Positions 1 to 10,254 of a DNA stretch of 64,000 bases are shown piece by piece; position 1 is the stretch's first letter; every line of letters starts with the position of its first letter. The notes under the pieces were generated by a model, which worked only from the letters and a program-made list of their open reading frames with translations, did no database searches and was not told the origin of the DNA. This DNA is from Ettlia oleoabundans (lineage: Eukaryota > Chlorophyta > Chlorophyceae > Chlamydomonadales), in contig JAAMXP010001750.1 of NCBI GenBank assembly GCA_019693395.1, forward strand, positions 2,957-66,956, written 5' to 3'. Position numbers and translations under genes: made by a program.

Positions 1-24
1 CTGCGGCGCGCGCGCGCGCCGCAG
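1..24. repeat. Perfect GC palindrome
   Basis: The first 24 bases equal their own reverse complement, with an alternating GC core flanked by CTGCG and CGCAG. It lies in the intron or exon upstream of the dikinase exons. Alternating GC could adopt a hairpin or Z-form structure. No function can be assigned. Confidence 0.6.
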
Positions 25-170
25 CGGCACTGCATGGGAATCATTCATTCCAGGCAGGTGTGAGAGGGTGCTGTTCTCAATATTTATCAATGACTAGCCT
101 GTCATGCCTGCCTGCGCGGCGCCTTGCATGCTTGCTTGCTCTTATGTTGTATCATGCCCCATCCTTGCAG

Positions 171-596
171 CGCTTGAGCACCGGGCGGTAGCATACGCTG
201 AGGAGCCTGTGCTGTGGGATGATGGCATGCGGCAGCAGCTGCTGGGCGAGCTGACGCAGTTGGGAGCGGCGGTGGAGGCTGCCTTTGATGGCGTGCCGCA
301 GGTGGGGCCCGAAGCCAGGGACCAGCATCTTGAGTTACCTGGTAATGTTAGCCACAAGTGCACAACCAATGCCACTGTGGCCCAACAGCATTGCCAAACA
401 AGGCAGACCCACCTAGGGGTGTGCTGAATGCTGTGTTCAGCTGGCCTTTTGTAGCTCACCAGCTTTGCTGCCCTGCTGCTGCCGTCCTCGAACCATGGCT
501 GCAAACCCTTTCTACCTGCAGGACATCGAGGGTGTAAAATCAGCGGATGGGAGCCTCTTTGTGGTTCAGTCCCGCCCCCAAGTGCTGCACGGCTAG
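171..596 (+). CDS. GWD: Glucan water dikinase, C-terminal end (partial)
   Basis: These are the last two exons, 171-301 and 522-596, of a gene that begins left of the window. The intron is GT-AG and phase 0. Joined, they give a helical stretch ending in FDGVPQ followed by DIEG, then VVQSRPQV and a stop three residues later. The Q-DIEG and VVQ-RPQV pairing is the C-terminal signature of the PEP-utilising dikinase family. The DIEG form fits alpha-glucan water dikinase, which phosphorylates plastid starch so that it can be degraded. Phosphoglucan water dikinase or a PEP synthase relative is less likely, because those more often have W after DIE. The first exon starts at a CAG acceptor with two bases of a split codon. 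A TGTAA lies about 400 bases past the stop. The catalytic His and the starch-binding domains are outside the window. Confidence 0.72.
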
Positions 597-997
597 CTTC
601 ATGTTGACCTGCACAGCTGCAGCGCTTGGAGCCAGAGCCTGGCTGCTCCCTGCTCTCCACCGGCACAGCGAAGCTTCACCTCGACCCGTGCTGGTGGTAA
701 CTTCTACAAGTGTGTCAAGCAAGTAGGAAGAAGGACGGTTCGAGGAAATGAAGGACCCTGCACAGGCCCTCTTCTCTTTGTACACGTGCCACTCTTCCAA
801 GAAAAGGAATGCGTCCTGTTTCAACTCCTTTGAATACTGCATTACACAAACAACTTGTGCTTTTAAGTTGCTACCCACATTTCTGCTGCAGCCAACAGAT
901 GCACTGTGTGTTCTTGGTTGTCACTTGCGAAGGCTCTTAGCTGTCTGTGTTCTGCCCTGCATGGGACACCCGCAAGGTTACTGCCCACCTGAACGGC

Positions 998-1002
998 TGT
1001 AA
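998..1002 (+). terminator. TGTAA polyadenylation signal (dikinase gene)
   Basis: TGTAA, the green-algal polyadenylation signal, lies about 400 bases after the dikinase stop codon. It is the first clear copy noted there. The assignment rests on position and motif only. Confidence 0.35.
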
Positions 1003-1501
1003 AGAGTCTGGTGATGTACAGTAGGTAGCAGAGCCACACAACAGACAATGGTTGAAAGCTGTTGGTGGCCATCCCGCCTGCAGCAGCAAGGTGGTTGGTG
1101 GGGTGCGTATCAATAAGGTTGTTAGGCAACAGCGCTACAGACGCGCACCCCCACCACAGCACACTGCCAGCACTCCAGCCTTGACCTGACCCTTTCCATC
1201 ATCACTGGTGATACCAGAAGATGATTCAACACCACTGATGCCAACCCCGACTGCAGCAGCAAGGTGGTTGGGGGATTGCGACTGCCACTGCTGCCCACGC
1301 TGTGCTGCTGCCGTGCTTAGCCTCCCCGACAACTCCTCCTGCCATGCTTCTCTTCCCTACCCACCCATAATGCATCGCAGAAGCCAAGCACGGCAGGGCA
1401 TGGCAGCTGTTGGCCTGCGCAGCATGCTGGGGGAAGCTACATCAACACCATAATGTACACCAACAGCAACGCTGCCCACGCTGTGCTGTGGCCGTGCTTG
1501 C

Positions 1502-1976
1502 AAAAGGAAAGGGGAAAGGCCCGCGCCAACACAAGATGCAGCGGCAAGCCGGTTTCAAGATGTCAGGGCATTCACACCTGCCAAGCTGCCTGCCAATGCA
1601 CTGACATACAGCCGGGGCACCCAGACACCGCAGGCTGGGTGCTGGCGGTGCTCAGGCCTCCATTTCCTGCACCCAAAAGGAAAGGGGAAAGGCCCGCACC
1701 AACACATATGCAGCGGCAAGCCAGTTTCAAGATGTCAGGGCATTCACACCTGCCCTGCTGCCTGCCCATGCACTGACATACAGCTGGGGCACCCAGAGAC
1801 CGCAGGCTGGGTGCTGGCGGTGCTCAGGCCTCCATTTCCTGCACCCAAAAGGAAAGGGGAAAGGCCCGCGGCAACACAAGATGCACCAGCAAGCCGGTTC
1901 TAAAATGTCGGTGCACCCACAACTGCCCTGTTGCCCACCAATGCACTGACATACAGCTGGGGCACCCAGAGACCGC
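1502..1976. repeat. Tandem repeat, 172-173 base unit, 2.75 copies
   Basis: Copies run 1502-1674 (173 bases), 1675-1846 (172) and 1847-1976 (partial). Each begins AAAAGGAAAGGGGAAAGGCC and includes ATGCACTGACATACAGC and GGGTGCTGGCGGTGCTCAGG; the last motif is lost from copy 3. Copies 1 and 2 differ at only a handful of positions and copy 3 is more diverged. Open frames across the array are not conserved in phase, so this looks like minisatellite DNA rather than a repeat protein. Confidence 0.85.
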
Positions 1977-4106
1977 TGCTAAGCTTGGCCGCTTCAACCC
2001 ATCCTCCTGCCATGCTTCACTTCCCCACTCGCCCAAAAGGCATCGCAGAAGCCAACCAGGGCATGACAGCTGATGACCTGCACAGCATGCTAGTGCCAGC
2101 TACATCAACGCACAAACACACCAACGGCTCCTGCCCACGCTGCGCTGCTGCCGTGCTTGACCTATTAAATTCTTTGCAATCCTATTGCCAGCAGCATACG
2201 CATTTTACCCGAATGCAATCAATCAGATGACACACACGTTTGCAGCATAGGGGTAGTACTTCAAGGCAAAGCTGGCCGCGCCCAATAGGTTGGCGCGGAG
2301 CTGGCAGTTCAACAGGGAGCATGGCATGCAGCGGGGATGGTTGCTGTGCTGCTTGCTCTATCTGCTGCAAAGCAGGCACAGCTTGGTGTTGACAAAACTA
2401 CCTTTTGAGTTGAGCAACACCACGCGCCACTCCATTTTGACGTCAGGCAACGGCCCATGGCATTGGACGTTGAGCTGGGCCTGGCGATACAGGTGGCAGC
2501 AGCTCATGCAGCTGCCCCTCTGCAGCCCTTTCCCGTTTTCTGCAACACTTGCACATGCCAGAGGCACTGCAGCTGGGCAAGGTAAGGTGGGTGTGCCGCA
2601 GTAGAGAGGCGGGTATGCTCATGTGCAAGCTAGGCCGCGGAACGGCAGTACAGTTGGAGGTGGGGCATGCAGCTGTGGGCGGGCTGCATAGATGCGCCCC
2701 ATCGCCAGCAGCACAGGCATCATACCCTCAGGCATACAGCAGCAACACCGGCAGCATGCGTTAAAGCACTTCAAAACATATGACGAGTGGGCTTGGCCGG
2801 GGCCTGGCGGTACAAGTCAGAAGAGGGCATGCAGGTGGGATGGCACATGCGGTCACAACTGCAACACTTCAGCCTCCACCCCACCTGGCAGCACGGAACC
2901 GAAGACAAATCAGGCTGCAGCAGCCAAGCGTACCCACCAGACCTGCATAAAGTTCGTTGCACCCGCTAACACACAAAGCCTCTCGCAAGAACTCTGGCAG
3001 AAGTGCCCTGTGCAAACTTGTCCCTTCCACTCAATAGACACAGGTGTTGACTCGACAAGGGTGAAAAGATACCTGCTATGCATGGGCACCAAGCAGACAC
3101 CCAAAGCCAACATGTACCCAACCCACTATGCATCGTCAGTCAACGCCCTCCACCCATGCTTCTGCAGATGAGGGCATAGCTTCGGCAATGCCTGTACTAC
3201 CACCTGATCCAAGCGCTGAGTGTGTGTAATGTGAATCAAAAACCTGCAGATCTGAAGAACTGGCCGTTCCGAACTCTAGCCGACCTGGGACTGCAGCTTG
3301 TTGCCAGCAGTGCGAGTAAGAAGCAAGTCAGGCAGACAGTACCTCAGGACGAAACCGCGTCACAAATGCCCCTCATTCCTTGTCTCTACCTGCATAGCAG
3401 CTGCCGAGCAACCTCTGGTGCCACAACGCCACAGCCCCTGTTGGGTCTAAGCAGCTTTGGGGCTACCTCTCCAGAATGCCATGCTCTTTACTAAGCCGTG
3501 ACAAACATCAGGGTCAGCACTGGTGGTGCAGCTGCAGATGGTGCAGAGATGTGAGTACACAATTGGGGCCAGGGCCAACAGCAGGCCACGGTTTTTAAAC
3601 GCAGGAATGATGTTCTGCAGACGGGACAGCGCTGCGCCACTGGCGGTCCCCGTGAACCTGCAGCTGCTGGTTCCCACAGTTGCTGCTGGCATCACCAAAC
3701 GCAGAGGTAGGCTGCTGTTTATGAAGGAAGGTTGAGGTTGGGTGAACCGTGCGTTTGGCAACCATGGACAGGTAACCCCAACTCCAAGGCCGCTTGCCTG
3801 GACAGGGGCCCGGGCCAAGGTTGGCTAGTAAAATTTTCTGCCGGTGAATGCCCTGCGTTGGATAATCAGGGCGCCAGGCCGCAATAAGGAAGGGCAAGGA
3901 GCTGGAAAGGATCCGTGTTCTCCGGCAGGGGCCACTGTCCGTGCCAACGCTTCCTTGTTCGTTGAGAGATTGTGTTGCTGGGGTCTGGGTAGACGACTGT
4001 CGCGCTATTGTTGCGTACCAGCCAGGGCTTGTGGGCGCAACAAAAGGGACTCGGGGCTGTGTTCGTCGCTCCAGAGTCCTCACAGTGTTGCGAGCATAAG
4101 GCAGCG

Positions 4107-7100
4107 ATGGACGTGTCTCCCTTCGCTGGGGCAGCCTCCCTTCCGGGGTTCCACGACGAACCAGCCAGCTACCCACTAGACGGCCCTGCACTGGGCTACG
4201 GAGGTTCTCAGAATGCCAGGTGGATGCAGGAACGATCTCGATTGGTTGCGTCAGACACAAGCACGATGGAGCCACCAGCTGCCGGCGAAGCGGGGCGGCG
4301 CTCCTTGCATGCGCCGCTGGCCGCCGCAGTCGTCTGCAACCTTGGACCACGCCTCTCCCATGTCTCGCACTTTGCAGGCCCTATGCAAAGGCCACGCGCA
4401 GCGCCACGGTAGCCAACCCCTTTGATGTCGCCGAACTTCTGTCTCAGATCAGCTTGTTGGGGCCTGCCCCCGCTGCTCCCCCGCCGTCGCTGAGCACTGC
4501 CGTCAGCCTCGGCAGCAGCGGCGGTGGTCCCCGCGCCATCACCGACGCGCAGCATCGCCTGGTGAACTGGGTGCAGCCCTCAGGACCCCGCTGCAAGGGG
4601 CAGGGAGTGGAGGATGTGGAGCAAGGCGTGGTGCTGGCTGATCCTACGCCCACCGGGTGGGGAAGGCGGGAATTCCAAGGCTGCGGGGATTGCCAACCGC
4701 TTGCCCCCTAAATGCGCCAAAACACGGCGACGTGTATATTCATGTTTGCTTCGCAATCGAATCCCTGAAAGCGAGCGCGCTGCCTGCCCCTCTTCTTCAA
4801 CTTTGCCTTGTAGGGGGGCACTACTGCGCATCACACTGCTGGCGGCGGGGTTCATCATAGGTGGGTGCAAAGCAACCTTTGTTTTTGCTCTTACTGCTGG
4901 GCTGGGTATGCTATCTGCAGCCCTTTGTGCACTTTTGCTCTAATGTCTTTTGCCGTGTGTATGCTTTGAATCCGTCGTGGCAGGTGTTGCTCGTCTTCAC
5001 ACTTTCCTAGCGCTCGTTGCCACCCGAACGGCAGCTCCGCCGCTCACCTACCACCCATGCTCTAGTCCCTCCCTGCTACAGGTCCTGCCGGCTCCTGCGT
5101 GCGTGACATCTGCCAGGCAACTGGGACAGACATCAAGTCATGGACCGCAGAGCCAGATGGGTGCTGCACCCGCAGCTGCCGCGTGTTCAGGTCTGGTTGC
5201 ACATGGTCATGCAAGATTGTGAAATGGCTTGCTACCTGTTTGCGCACCCTGCGTTCACCTGCCCTGCCATGCGCCGGAGGATGAAAGAGTTTGAAGTCTA
5301 CCTTATGACATTCACCATTCCCCGGTGTGCACTTGCAGGGTTGAGGGCCCACACCAGGGCGTAGCACGCGCTGTGGGCATCATGTGCGATGCTGTGTGAG
5401 TGGCGGCAGGGGCAGCAGGCATACTTGCTCTCGTGGGGTCCTTCTATGGGCACATGACTGAGGGCCACCTGTCAGAGCCTGCCTGCATACGTGCTTAGGG
5501 AACTGCCTTTTCCCGCTTCACCAGGACAGGCTCATGCAGCGCAAAGAGTGACAATTGCAGCCTCATGCACCGGAGGCCCTTGCCTCACACTCCCCTAGTC
5601 TCCACGCATCTTGTCTGTTTCCACGCACCAGGCTCCTTCCTTCTGCGTTTATTGCAGGCATCGCTACAAGGAGCTGTGTGAGGGGCAGTACGAAGGTAGG
5701 CAACCCCTTGACAGTATTCGTGACACTTAGCATGATACACATGGACAAGGCGGCAATTGCTGGCTTGCTAAGCGCGAATGTGCATGCATGGCTCTCAGCA
5801 CTGTACGGGTAGGGCAGGGGAATGGGCGTAAGTATCCCAACCTCATACATCCCAGACATCACTGCAAGCCATGTTTGCCAGCGTTCCCCGCGCTCCATGC
5901 CCTTCTTGCCACGACTTTTCAAATCTCTGCCGCCCACCTTCCTGCAGGCCAGAGCGTGTCACGTATCCAGCACGTGAGCGGCATCGACTTCTCCTACCAG
6001 CCGCCACCGCGCAGCATTGTGCCCTTTGCCGCTTCCCTCAAGGGACAGTCCAGCGCCAGGTGGGCCAACCGGGGAGGCGAGTGGCACGAGCCGTAAGCAA
6101 AATGGCGGGGATGGGGGGCGGAGGCAGGAAGCTTTATCCTGCTGCAAGTTGAAGCATGGCAATCCACGCCTGCCTGAAGGGAAAGGATGCTTTCCGTGGG
6201 AACATGGTTGGTTGGCTGCTGTGCATGCTCACGGAAAGCAGCGGTTGATTCCATTCATACCAATACTATTGCCTGCTTCAAGTCGCACCGCTGCAGGCGC
6301 CAGGGCAGCAGCAGGGCTGGCAGGCAGGTTTCCTTCACCCATGGGGCCACCAGGCCGCCCCCTGGGCCCCGCCAGCACCAGCAGGCGGGCCAAAAGGCAA
6401 GCAGTGCATCGCCTGCATTTATAGGTCACATTTTTTCGTGCAACCTGGAAAGGGCCAAGTGGGTCAAAGTTCTACTTTGGGCAAGTATTGCAAAGTGAGA
6501 GTGCTGCCTCCTGTGGGTCCATGCTTGCAGGCTGCAGGCTACGGCGCTGCCCGGACTGCCTCTCTGGGCACTCCCTCACCGCCTGAAGCGCCCAGGGCGC
6601 TGCGCTCCATGGGTCGCACCTCCTCACTCCCCCAGCAATTTCCTGGGGGTGCCGCAAACTTGGGCCTGCAAATGCACGGTCAGACTACCACTGACAGCTG
6701 TAGTAGCAGCCCAAGCCCCGACAGTAGCCCAGCTCCAGGCGCTAGCCCAGCTCCACACACAAGCCTGGACAGAAGCCAAGTGCATGATCAGCCCACTGGC
6801 ACGGGCTTGGGCAGCCCAAGCGGCAGCCCCGATGCTAGCCCACCTGCCATGCACAGCAGCCCAGGCAAGCGGGGGCCAGGCTTAAAGCGCACGGCGTCCC
6901 TGCCTGAGCCTGATCAAGCGTTGCAGCAGCCTCCGGCTCCCACGGCCAAACTGGAGAAGAACGACGTGATGAGGTGGGTGTAAGAAAGGTGTAGTATCAT
7001 GAGCTGGAACTCACGGGCAGCATTCCTGCGAGCTTTGTCTCTCCTTGCGCCCATTGCAGATGCAGTATACCACCACCCCGTCTGCCCAAAATACGACCTG

Positions 7101-9672
7101 CTTTTACAACTCACTCCTTGCCTCCCACCACATGCAGGTCCGTGTTTGGAGCGGGCGGATCCTGTGACCAGCAGGTGCACGTGCACACCGCTAGTGGCCA
7201 GCACCGCATCAGCGCGCTGCTGCAGCAGCTGGCGCTACAGGATGCGCAGCAGCATGCCGCCGCAATGGCTGCCCTGGCAGACCAGCAGGCATGTTACCCT
7301 GCCATGTAGCTGCCTGCTGAGCTTGCTGTGTGGCTGCTAAGGCACCTGCCGCTGGTTGTTAGTCCTTCATTAGCAGTCAGCCCTGTTTTGTGACCCAGGT
7401 GCCTATTTAGGCCTGAAGCGTATCAGCGCCACGCACGATGATCACCCTTCCTGATCTTTCTGACCTTGACAGTGCCTGCCATCGTCACCACATGGTGCCT
7501 TTCCGGCCCTGCCCTGTTCACTTGTCTGTGCGCCCCTTTGCCTGCCCCTCCTACCGTCCGCTTCCCGCAGGGCATGCCCGGCAGATTTGAGCTGGGCGAA
7601 CCCGGGGTGCTCCTCCCCGCCGCCCTCTCCCCCCTGGGGGCTCCCTGGCAGCACCTCCCCGGCTTGCACAGCGGCGTCCCAGCCATCGAGGCATACCTGG
7701 CGGCACATGGCCTGGAGCCCAATGCAAACGTGCTGGCTGCGGTGGCGGCTGCATGGCAGGTGCACGGCGGCTGCATGGCATGTGCATGGGTACCAACACT
7801 GCTGAACACCCTGCTCTGCGCTGCTACAAGAGAGAAAGTGCCTGGATGTGCAGTTTTGGCCTCAATTAATCGTCAAAAGCGTAACACCACATGTTCCTCT
7901 GCCACGCACTGATTGCAGAGTGCCGAGGTCCAGCAGGCCGCTGCCCATGAGCAGCTCATGCATCTGGCCGCCGCAGGCCTGTTGGAACCCCTGGCCAGCA
8001 ACGCGGCTGAGTCTGGTAATGGGGGGCACAGCAGGGGCGGCGGGGTGACAGGGGGAGCAGCTGATGTGCCCACCCCTTCTGGAGGGCGCTTGTCGCTGCC
8101 CCCACGTTCCAGCCTTGATGCCGCTGCTGAGGGTGCCATTGCGGCTGCTGTAGTCATGCCGGCTGGCCTTGCTGGCGACCTCGGTGCGGGTAGCGGCGGC
8201 AACCTGGCAGCGGATCAGTGGCAGCCTCAGGCCACGCACATATCCGCTTTCCAGCTGCCCAGCTTCAGCCCCTTTGGACAAGGTGCGAAGTGTTGTCCTG
8301 TGTAGCTTGTGCTCAGATTTCTCGTGCAATTGCAGGAGCACTTGGTGATTACCTCTGCAATCCCTGCTACTGTGCATGACGCTACAAGCGCCGCGTGCCT
8401 CCCTGTGCCACATGTGCAGTTGGCGCCCCTGGCAGCAGCACCAGCCCAGGAAGCATGGGCTTCTCACCCGCTCACACCCCGGTCAGCCCCACCACTCCCT
8501 CTGACGGCTCGCCATCCGACGACTTCTCCCGCACTGCCGGCATGGGCTCTGCCAGCAGCAACACCGCCGCCAGCGCCGCTGCAGGCCGCCAGCTGCTGTT
8601 TGAGCAGAAAGAGCCGGGCACGCCCATGCAGGCCCATACTAGTGCTGCCATGCCCAGCCCTCCTAGTGGAGGTGGGGCCATGGCTGCTGCCGGCGGAAGC
8701 GTCCTCACCAGCCCTTTCGCCAGCACTGGCATGCCACGTGTGACAGGCACACTGGGGGGCCTGCCGACTGCCCGCAGGCAGGTAATAGCACACAATGAAT
8801 CTCCTGCCGGCGCAGTTGTGCCAGCAGATGCAGCCGAGCCAGCGGGGCCGGTCAATGTCACCCGCCTCCCCTTCACTCCTGGCCCGTTCATGCCCCCGGT
8901 GCTGCGCGCGGCATCAATGCCCTGGCCTCAGGGTAAGTGCTGGCAAGCGTTGAGCCCGCACCCTTGCATATCTTAAAGCCACGCTTGCAACTGCTACCTG
9001 CACCTGTGCACTCCTCCCACATGTGCAATGGTCGTGCGCAGCAACGGGCTCTGTCAATTTGGTTTCGCCACAAACCAGCTATTCTCCACTCTGCTCCTTA
9101 CCTGCTTACCTACGGTCCGGCACTCTTACTCAGTGATTGCACTGGTCGCTGCTGGCGACCCTGCAGGCTCAGCCCAGCAGCTGGACCGACTGGCCGATCT
9201 GGTATCACTGGCACGCTCCAACAGCTTTGCCTCTGGGCCCGACCCGCGCAGCGGGGACAGCACGCACAGCATGGAGCCCAGCCCTCGGACCAGCGAAGAG
9301 TTTGGCAGCGCCGGTAGCAGCGGTGGTGGCAACGCTGCCAATGTGGGGCAGCCGCCGCGGCCCCCGATGGTCTCTCCCAGTGCCCAGGGTGAGGGTTGTG
9401 CAGTATGCATGCATGGCTCCGCCCTCTGCAATCCCTCCTGTCAAGCACTGGTTGACTTAACCTGTCACCCGATGCCTGATCAATAATCTGCAGGTCACTC
9501 CCTATTTGCCAGCGCCTTCAGCCCCCGTGCCGCGGGCCTGCCCCAGGCACCCTCGCTGCCCCTGCCTGGTCACTTTCCTGCTAGCCGCCTGTCTGCCCGC
9601 AGCGCCAGCGCTGCTGTTGCCAGGGCTGATATTTTGGGCGACGTGGATCGCATGCTAACACAGATGTTCTGA
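4107..9672 (+). CDS. Single KH-domain RNA-binding protein with long disordered tail
   Basis: Fifteen exons: 4107-4219, 4378-4656, 4814-4860, 5082-5190, 5339-5395, 5658-5695, 5948-6059, 6297-6327, 6531-6973, 7138-7288, 7571-7759, 7919-8282, 8420-8932, 9167-9388, 9494-9672. They give 948 codons in one frame. Residues about 130-210 form a KH fold. It starts LRITLLAAGFIIG, continues with a GPAGS loop in place of the usual GxxG, then VRDICQATGTDIKSW, and ends with an alpha-helix rich in Val and Ala. The remaining 700 residues are rich in Ser, Pro, Gly and Ala, with SP-type sites and short helical patches such as RISALLQQLALQ. A role in mRNA binding is inferred from the KH domain; the targets are unknown. 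The 31-base exon at 6297 was chosen because it alone restores phase and is the weakest call. The intron after 7288 needs a GC donor (GCATGT). Confidence 0.75.
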
Positions 9673-9969
9673 AGTTTCCACAGCAGCTTTCTTGCATGAG
9701 CAGGGCAGCCTTCTCCATTGCTGGTTTCTGCAATCGGCAGCCTCCAGGCAGCCTGTTTCAGCATCAGCATGCATAGGCAGGTGAGCCTTGATCGTAGCAA
9801 AAGGCATGCCGCCTTTGCTGGCCACTCACTTGTCGCTCACTGAGAGGCACTCGTTTTCAAACGTTGCTTTCAAACCAGCGCGATCCAGGTGCACATGATA
9901 GATAGCGCAACCCGATCCCCACTGAACTCAAGCCTCACGTTTCTCCACTGCATTGAGTTGGCAAATCAA

Positions 9970-9974
9970 TTACA
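9970..9974 (-). terminator. TGTAA polyadenylation signal (gene at 10255)
   Basis: TTACA on the + strand reads TGTAA on the minus strand, about 280 bases past the stop of the gene ending at 10255. It would place that transcript's end inside the KH gene's 3'UTR. Confidence 0.35.
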
Positions 9975-10187
9975 CCATCAGTTTACCTGCTGCATGAAGC
10001 GGCACGTGTTTTGTTGTCCTACTGAGGGCCAGTCTACTTCTGTTGCCATGCGTCCTTGTGCCTTCAATCCTGCCTGTGATACAGATGCCTGCCTGTGATA
10101 CCTGTTGTAGAAACGACAACCCTGCTGAACGGGGATTTAACAGAAGAATGCCTGTGATACCTGCACTTTTCCTAATGCCTGTGCTCT

Positions 10188-10192
10188 TGTAA
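10188..10192 (+). terminator. TGTAA polyadenylation signal (KH gene)
   Basis: TGTAA lies 516 bases after the KH gene stop. It is rather distant but is the first clear copy noticed on this strand. Confidence 0.35.
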
Positions 10193-10254
10193 GATTTTCC
10201 ACATTGAAAGCCCAGTGATAAGGCCAGAACGTGAGGCCAGAGGTTGGGATGCGC

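Larger units (their letters stand above)
597..4106. other. Gene-poor interval with repeats
   Basis: No open frame here has convincing coding character, and none can be joined into a plausible exon chain. The interval holds the 3'UTR of the dikinase gene, the tandem array at 1502-1976, and a diverged duplication. In that duplication 1370-1500 resembles 2039-2160, including a TGCCCACGCTG block that also occurs near 1290. The last few hundred bases are presumably promoter and 5'UTR for the KH gene starting at 4107. Confidence 0.6.
9673..10254. other. Convergent 3' ends with short CCTGTGATAC repeats
   Basis: This spacer lies between two converging genes. GCCTGTGATAC occurs four times between about 10070 and 10165. 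A forward TGTAA at 10188 and a reverse TGTAA at 9970 would make the two 3'UTRs overlap. No coding signal is seen. Confidence 0.5.

Noticed and set aside
2692..3171. A 159-codon + strand frame in the left gene-poor region
   Set aside because: No motif, unusual composition for this genome's coding exons, and overlapping frames of similar length on both strands.
5525..5551. Possible extra KH-gene exon after the acceptors at 5524 or 5529
   Set aside because: The acceptor-5529 frame hits TGA almost at once and the acceptor-5524 frame has no GT donor; the direct join of 5395 to 5658 gives the expected KH helix end (DAVHRYKELCEG).
6297..6430. A longer exon in the KH gene through the Arg/Pro/Gly-rich stretch at 6297-6420
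   Set aside because: Only the short 31-base version keeps phase with both neighbours; the longer frame reaches a stop.
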